Positions 63,256 to 64,000 of a stretch of DNA of 64,000 nt are shown one piece after another. This DNA is from Thiosocius teredinicola (GTDB lineage Bacteria; Pseudomonadota; Gammaproteobacteria; Chromatiales; Chromatiaceae). Numbering within the stretch: the first letter of the stretch is position 1; the number at the start of each line of letters is the position of its first letter. The position numbers and the translations under genes are program-made. The notes under the pieces were generated by a model. The model was given only the letters and a program-made list of their open reading frames with translations, was not told the DNA's origin and ran no database searches. The stretch is taken from NCBI RefSeq assembly GCF_002009425.1, contig NZ_CP019936.1, positions 3,397,297-3,461,296 on the forward strand, written 5' to 3'.

Positions 63256-64000
63256 ATGAGCGATATCGCCGCGGAAAACATCGCCCTCCTCCGCAGTCGT
63301 TGGCCACAGCTCGCGGAAAAGATTCTGGCCTCGCCGCCGCCGCAAGACATGCAGTGGGACGAGACGGGTAACCACCCCACCCTGGTCATCGCCGGCGCAC
63401 GGCTGTGGAGCGCCTACGACTCCGACGCCGAAGCACAGATGCAGGCCGGCATGATCCCGCAAGACAGCGAGCATGCCGCGGTCTACGGTATCGGTGGTGC
63501 CGACCTGATCCGCGAACTGCTGCAACGACCGCAGCTCAAGACACTATATGTGATCGTATTGAACACCGGCGTGTTGCATGTTCTGCTGCACTGCCTCGAT
63601 CATCGTGGCTGGCTGCAGGATTCACGTGTGACCCTGGTCGATGGCGCGACGCAAAACAAGGTCCTGCTGCCGTTCGCCGTCATACCGCCGTGCCTGAAGC
63701 TGAGCACACCCGACAACGCCAAGCTGCACGATATGCTCGTCAGCGAACTGATCCTGCCTTTCGAGCGTGAACGCCACCGCCAGCTCGAGCCGTTGCGCAA
63801 GCGCCAGATCGAACAGAATCTCACCTTCGTTGAACAAGACGGCGACGTGCAGGAACTGTTCGACACCCAACCCGGCAGCACGGCATTTGTCGCCATTGCG
63901 GGCCCGACGCTCGCCAAAACCGCCGGCTGGATCAAGCGACATCGCACCGAGGGCATGGTGATCGCCGTGGACGGTGCACTGAAACCCCTGCTCGATGAAG
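63256..64000 (+). CDS. Maf/DUF115-type motility accessory glycosyltransferase, partial
   Basis: About 248 N-terminal residues; the gene runs off the right edge. The N-terminal region (ENIALLRSRWPQLAEKIL, GNHPTLVIAGARLWSAYDSD, VYGIGGADLIRELL) followed by the start of a MptE-like/DUF115 domain (VAIAGPTLAKTAGWIKRHR, VIAVDGALKPLL) fits the motility associated factor family, which transfers pseudaminic or legionaminic acid to flagellin. The position directly after flagellin 2 supports that role. Full length cannot be judged. Confidence 0.8.
   Translation, partial: MSDIAAENIALLRSRWPQLAEKILASPPPQDMQWDETGNHPTLVIAGARLWSAYDSDAEAQMQAGMIPQDSEHAAVYGIGGADLIRELLQRPQLKTLYVIVLNTGVLHVLLHCLDHRGWLQDSRVTLVDGATQNKVLLPFAVIPPCLKLSTPDNAKLHDMLVSELILPFERERHRQLEPLRKRQIEQNLTFVEQDGDVQELFDTQPGSTAFVAIAGPTLAKTAGWIKRHRTEGMVIAVDGALKPLLDE

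Overview
The window looks like a chromosomal segment of a high-GC, flagellated, Gram-negative gammaproteobacterium. The best evidence is gene order. On the minus strand between about 7.1 and 21 kb lies the classic gammaproteobacterial block nnr - tsaE - amiB - mutL - miaA - hfq - hflX - hflK - hflC - DUF2065 - hisZ - purA, with queG divergent and orn nearby. The rpsP-rimM-trmD-rplS operon, ffh divergent from a ypjD-type gene, and lpxH agree with this. A multiheme cytochrome, a DsrE-like protein and a thiosulfate/mercaptopyruvate sulfurtransferase suggest respiratory nitrogen or sulfur chemistry, but I cannot fix genus or family. I saw no rRNA, tRNA, CRISPR array, insertion sequence or prophage.

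Layout. 0-7 kb: 3'-truncated fbp, a drug/metabolite exporter, a GAF-like protein, a lipoprotein, an L,D-transpeptidase, a small membrane protein and a patatin-like phospholipase with a large membrane insert. 7-22.5 kb: the housekeeping block (purine and histidine synthesis, FtsH modulators, Hfq, tRNA modification, mismatch repair, cell separation, NAD(P)HX repair, queuosine). 22.5-25.6 kb: a Crp/Fnr-family regulator divergent from an octaheme HAO-family cytochrome, with three TTGA-N6-TCAA palindromes between them, then a TPR protein. 25.6-34.4 kb: exporter, orn, M48 peptidase, mini-cytochrome, rsgA, a chain of overlapping micro-ORFs, EVE protein, sulfurtransferase, DUF3616 protein and cysS. 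34.6-42.1 kb: a diguanylate cyclase, two cyclophilins, an AEC transporter, lpxH, a VOC protein, and the glycerate kinase - DUF455 - secreted protein operon.

42.2-45.1 kb holds what I consider the most novel item: a MotA/TolQ/ExbB-type channel protein translationally coupled to a MotB/ExbD-topology protein with a roughly 200-residue coiled coil and no OmpA domain, followed 7 bases later by a COG0523 GTPase. 45.2-51.6 kb is accessory: four small multi-pass proteins, a secreted glycosidase and three envelope proteins of unknown function.

51.7-57.4 kb: ribosomal/tRNA-methylation operon, DUF2452 protein, ffh with a downstream OmpA-family gene, and a CcsA-like protein. 57.4-64 kb: late flagellar genes fliT-fliS-fliD-flaG-flagellin on the minus strand, and fliW, a second flagellin and the start of a Maf-type flagellin glycosyltransferase on the plus strand. 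Good sigma-54-type promoters precede fliW and the second flagellin.
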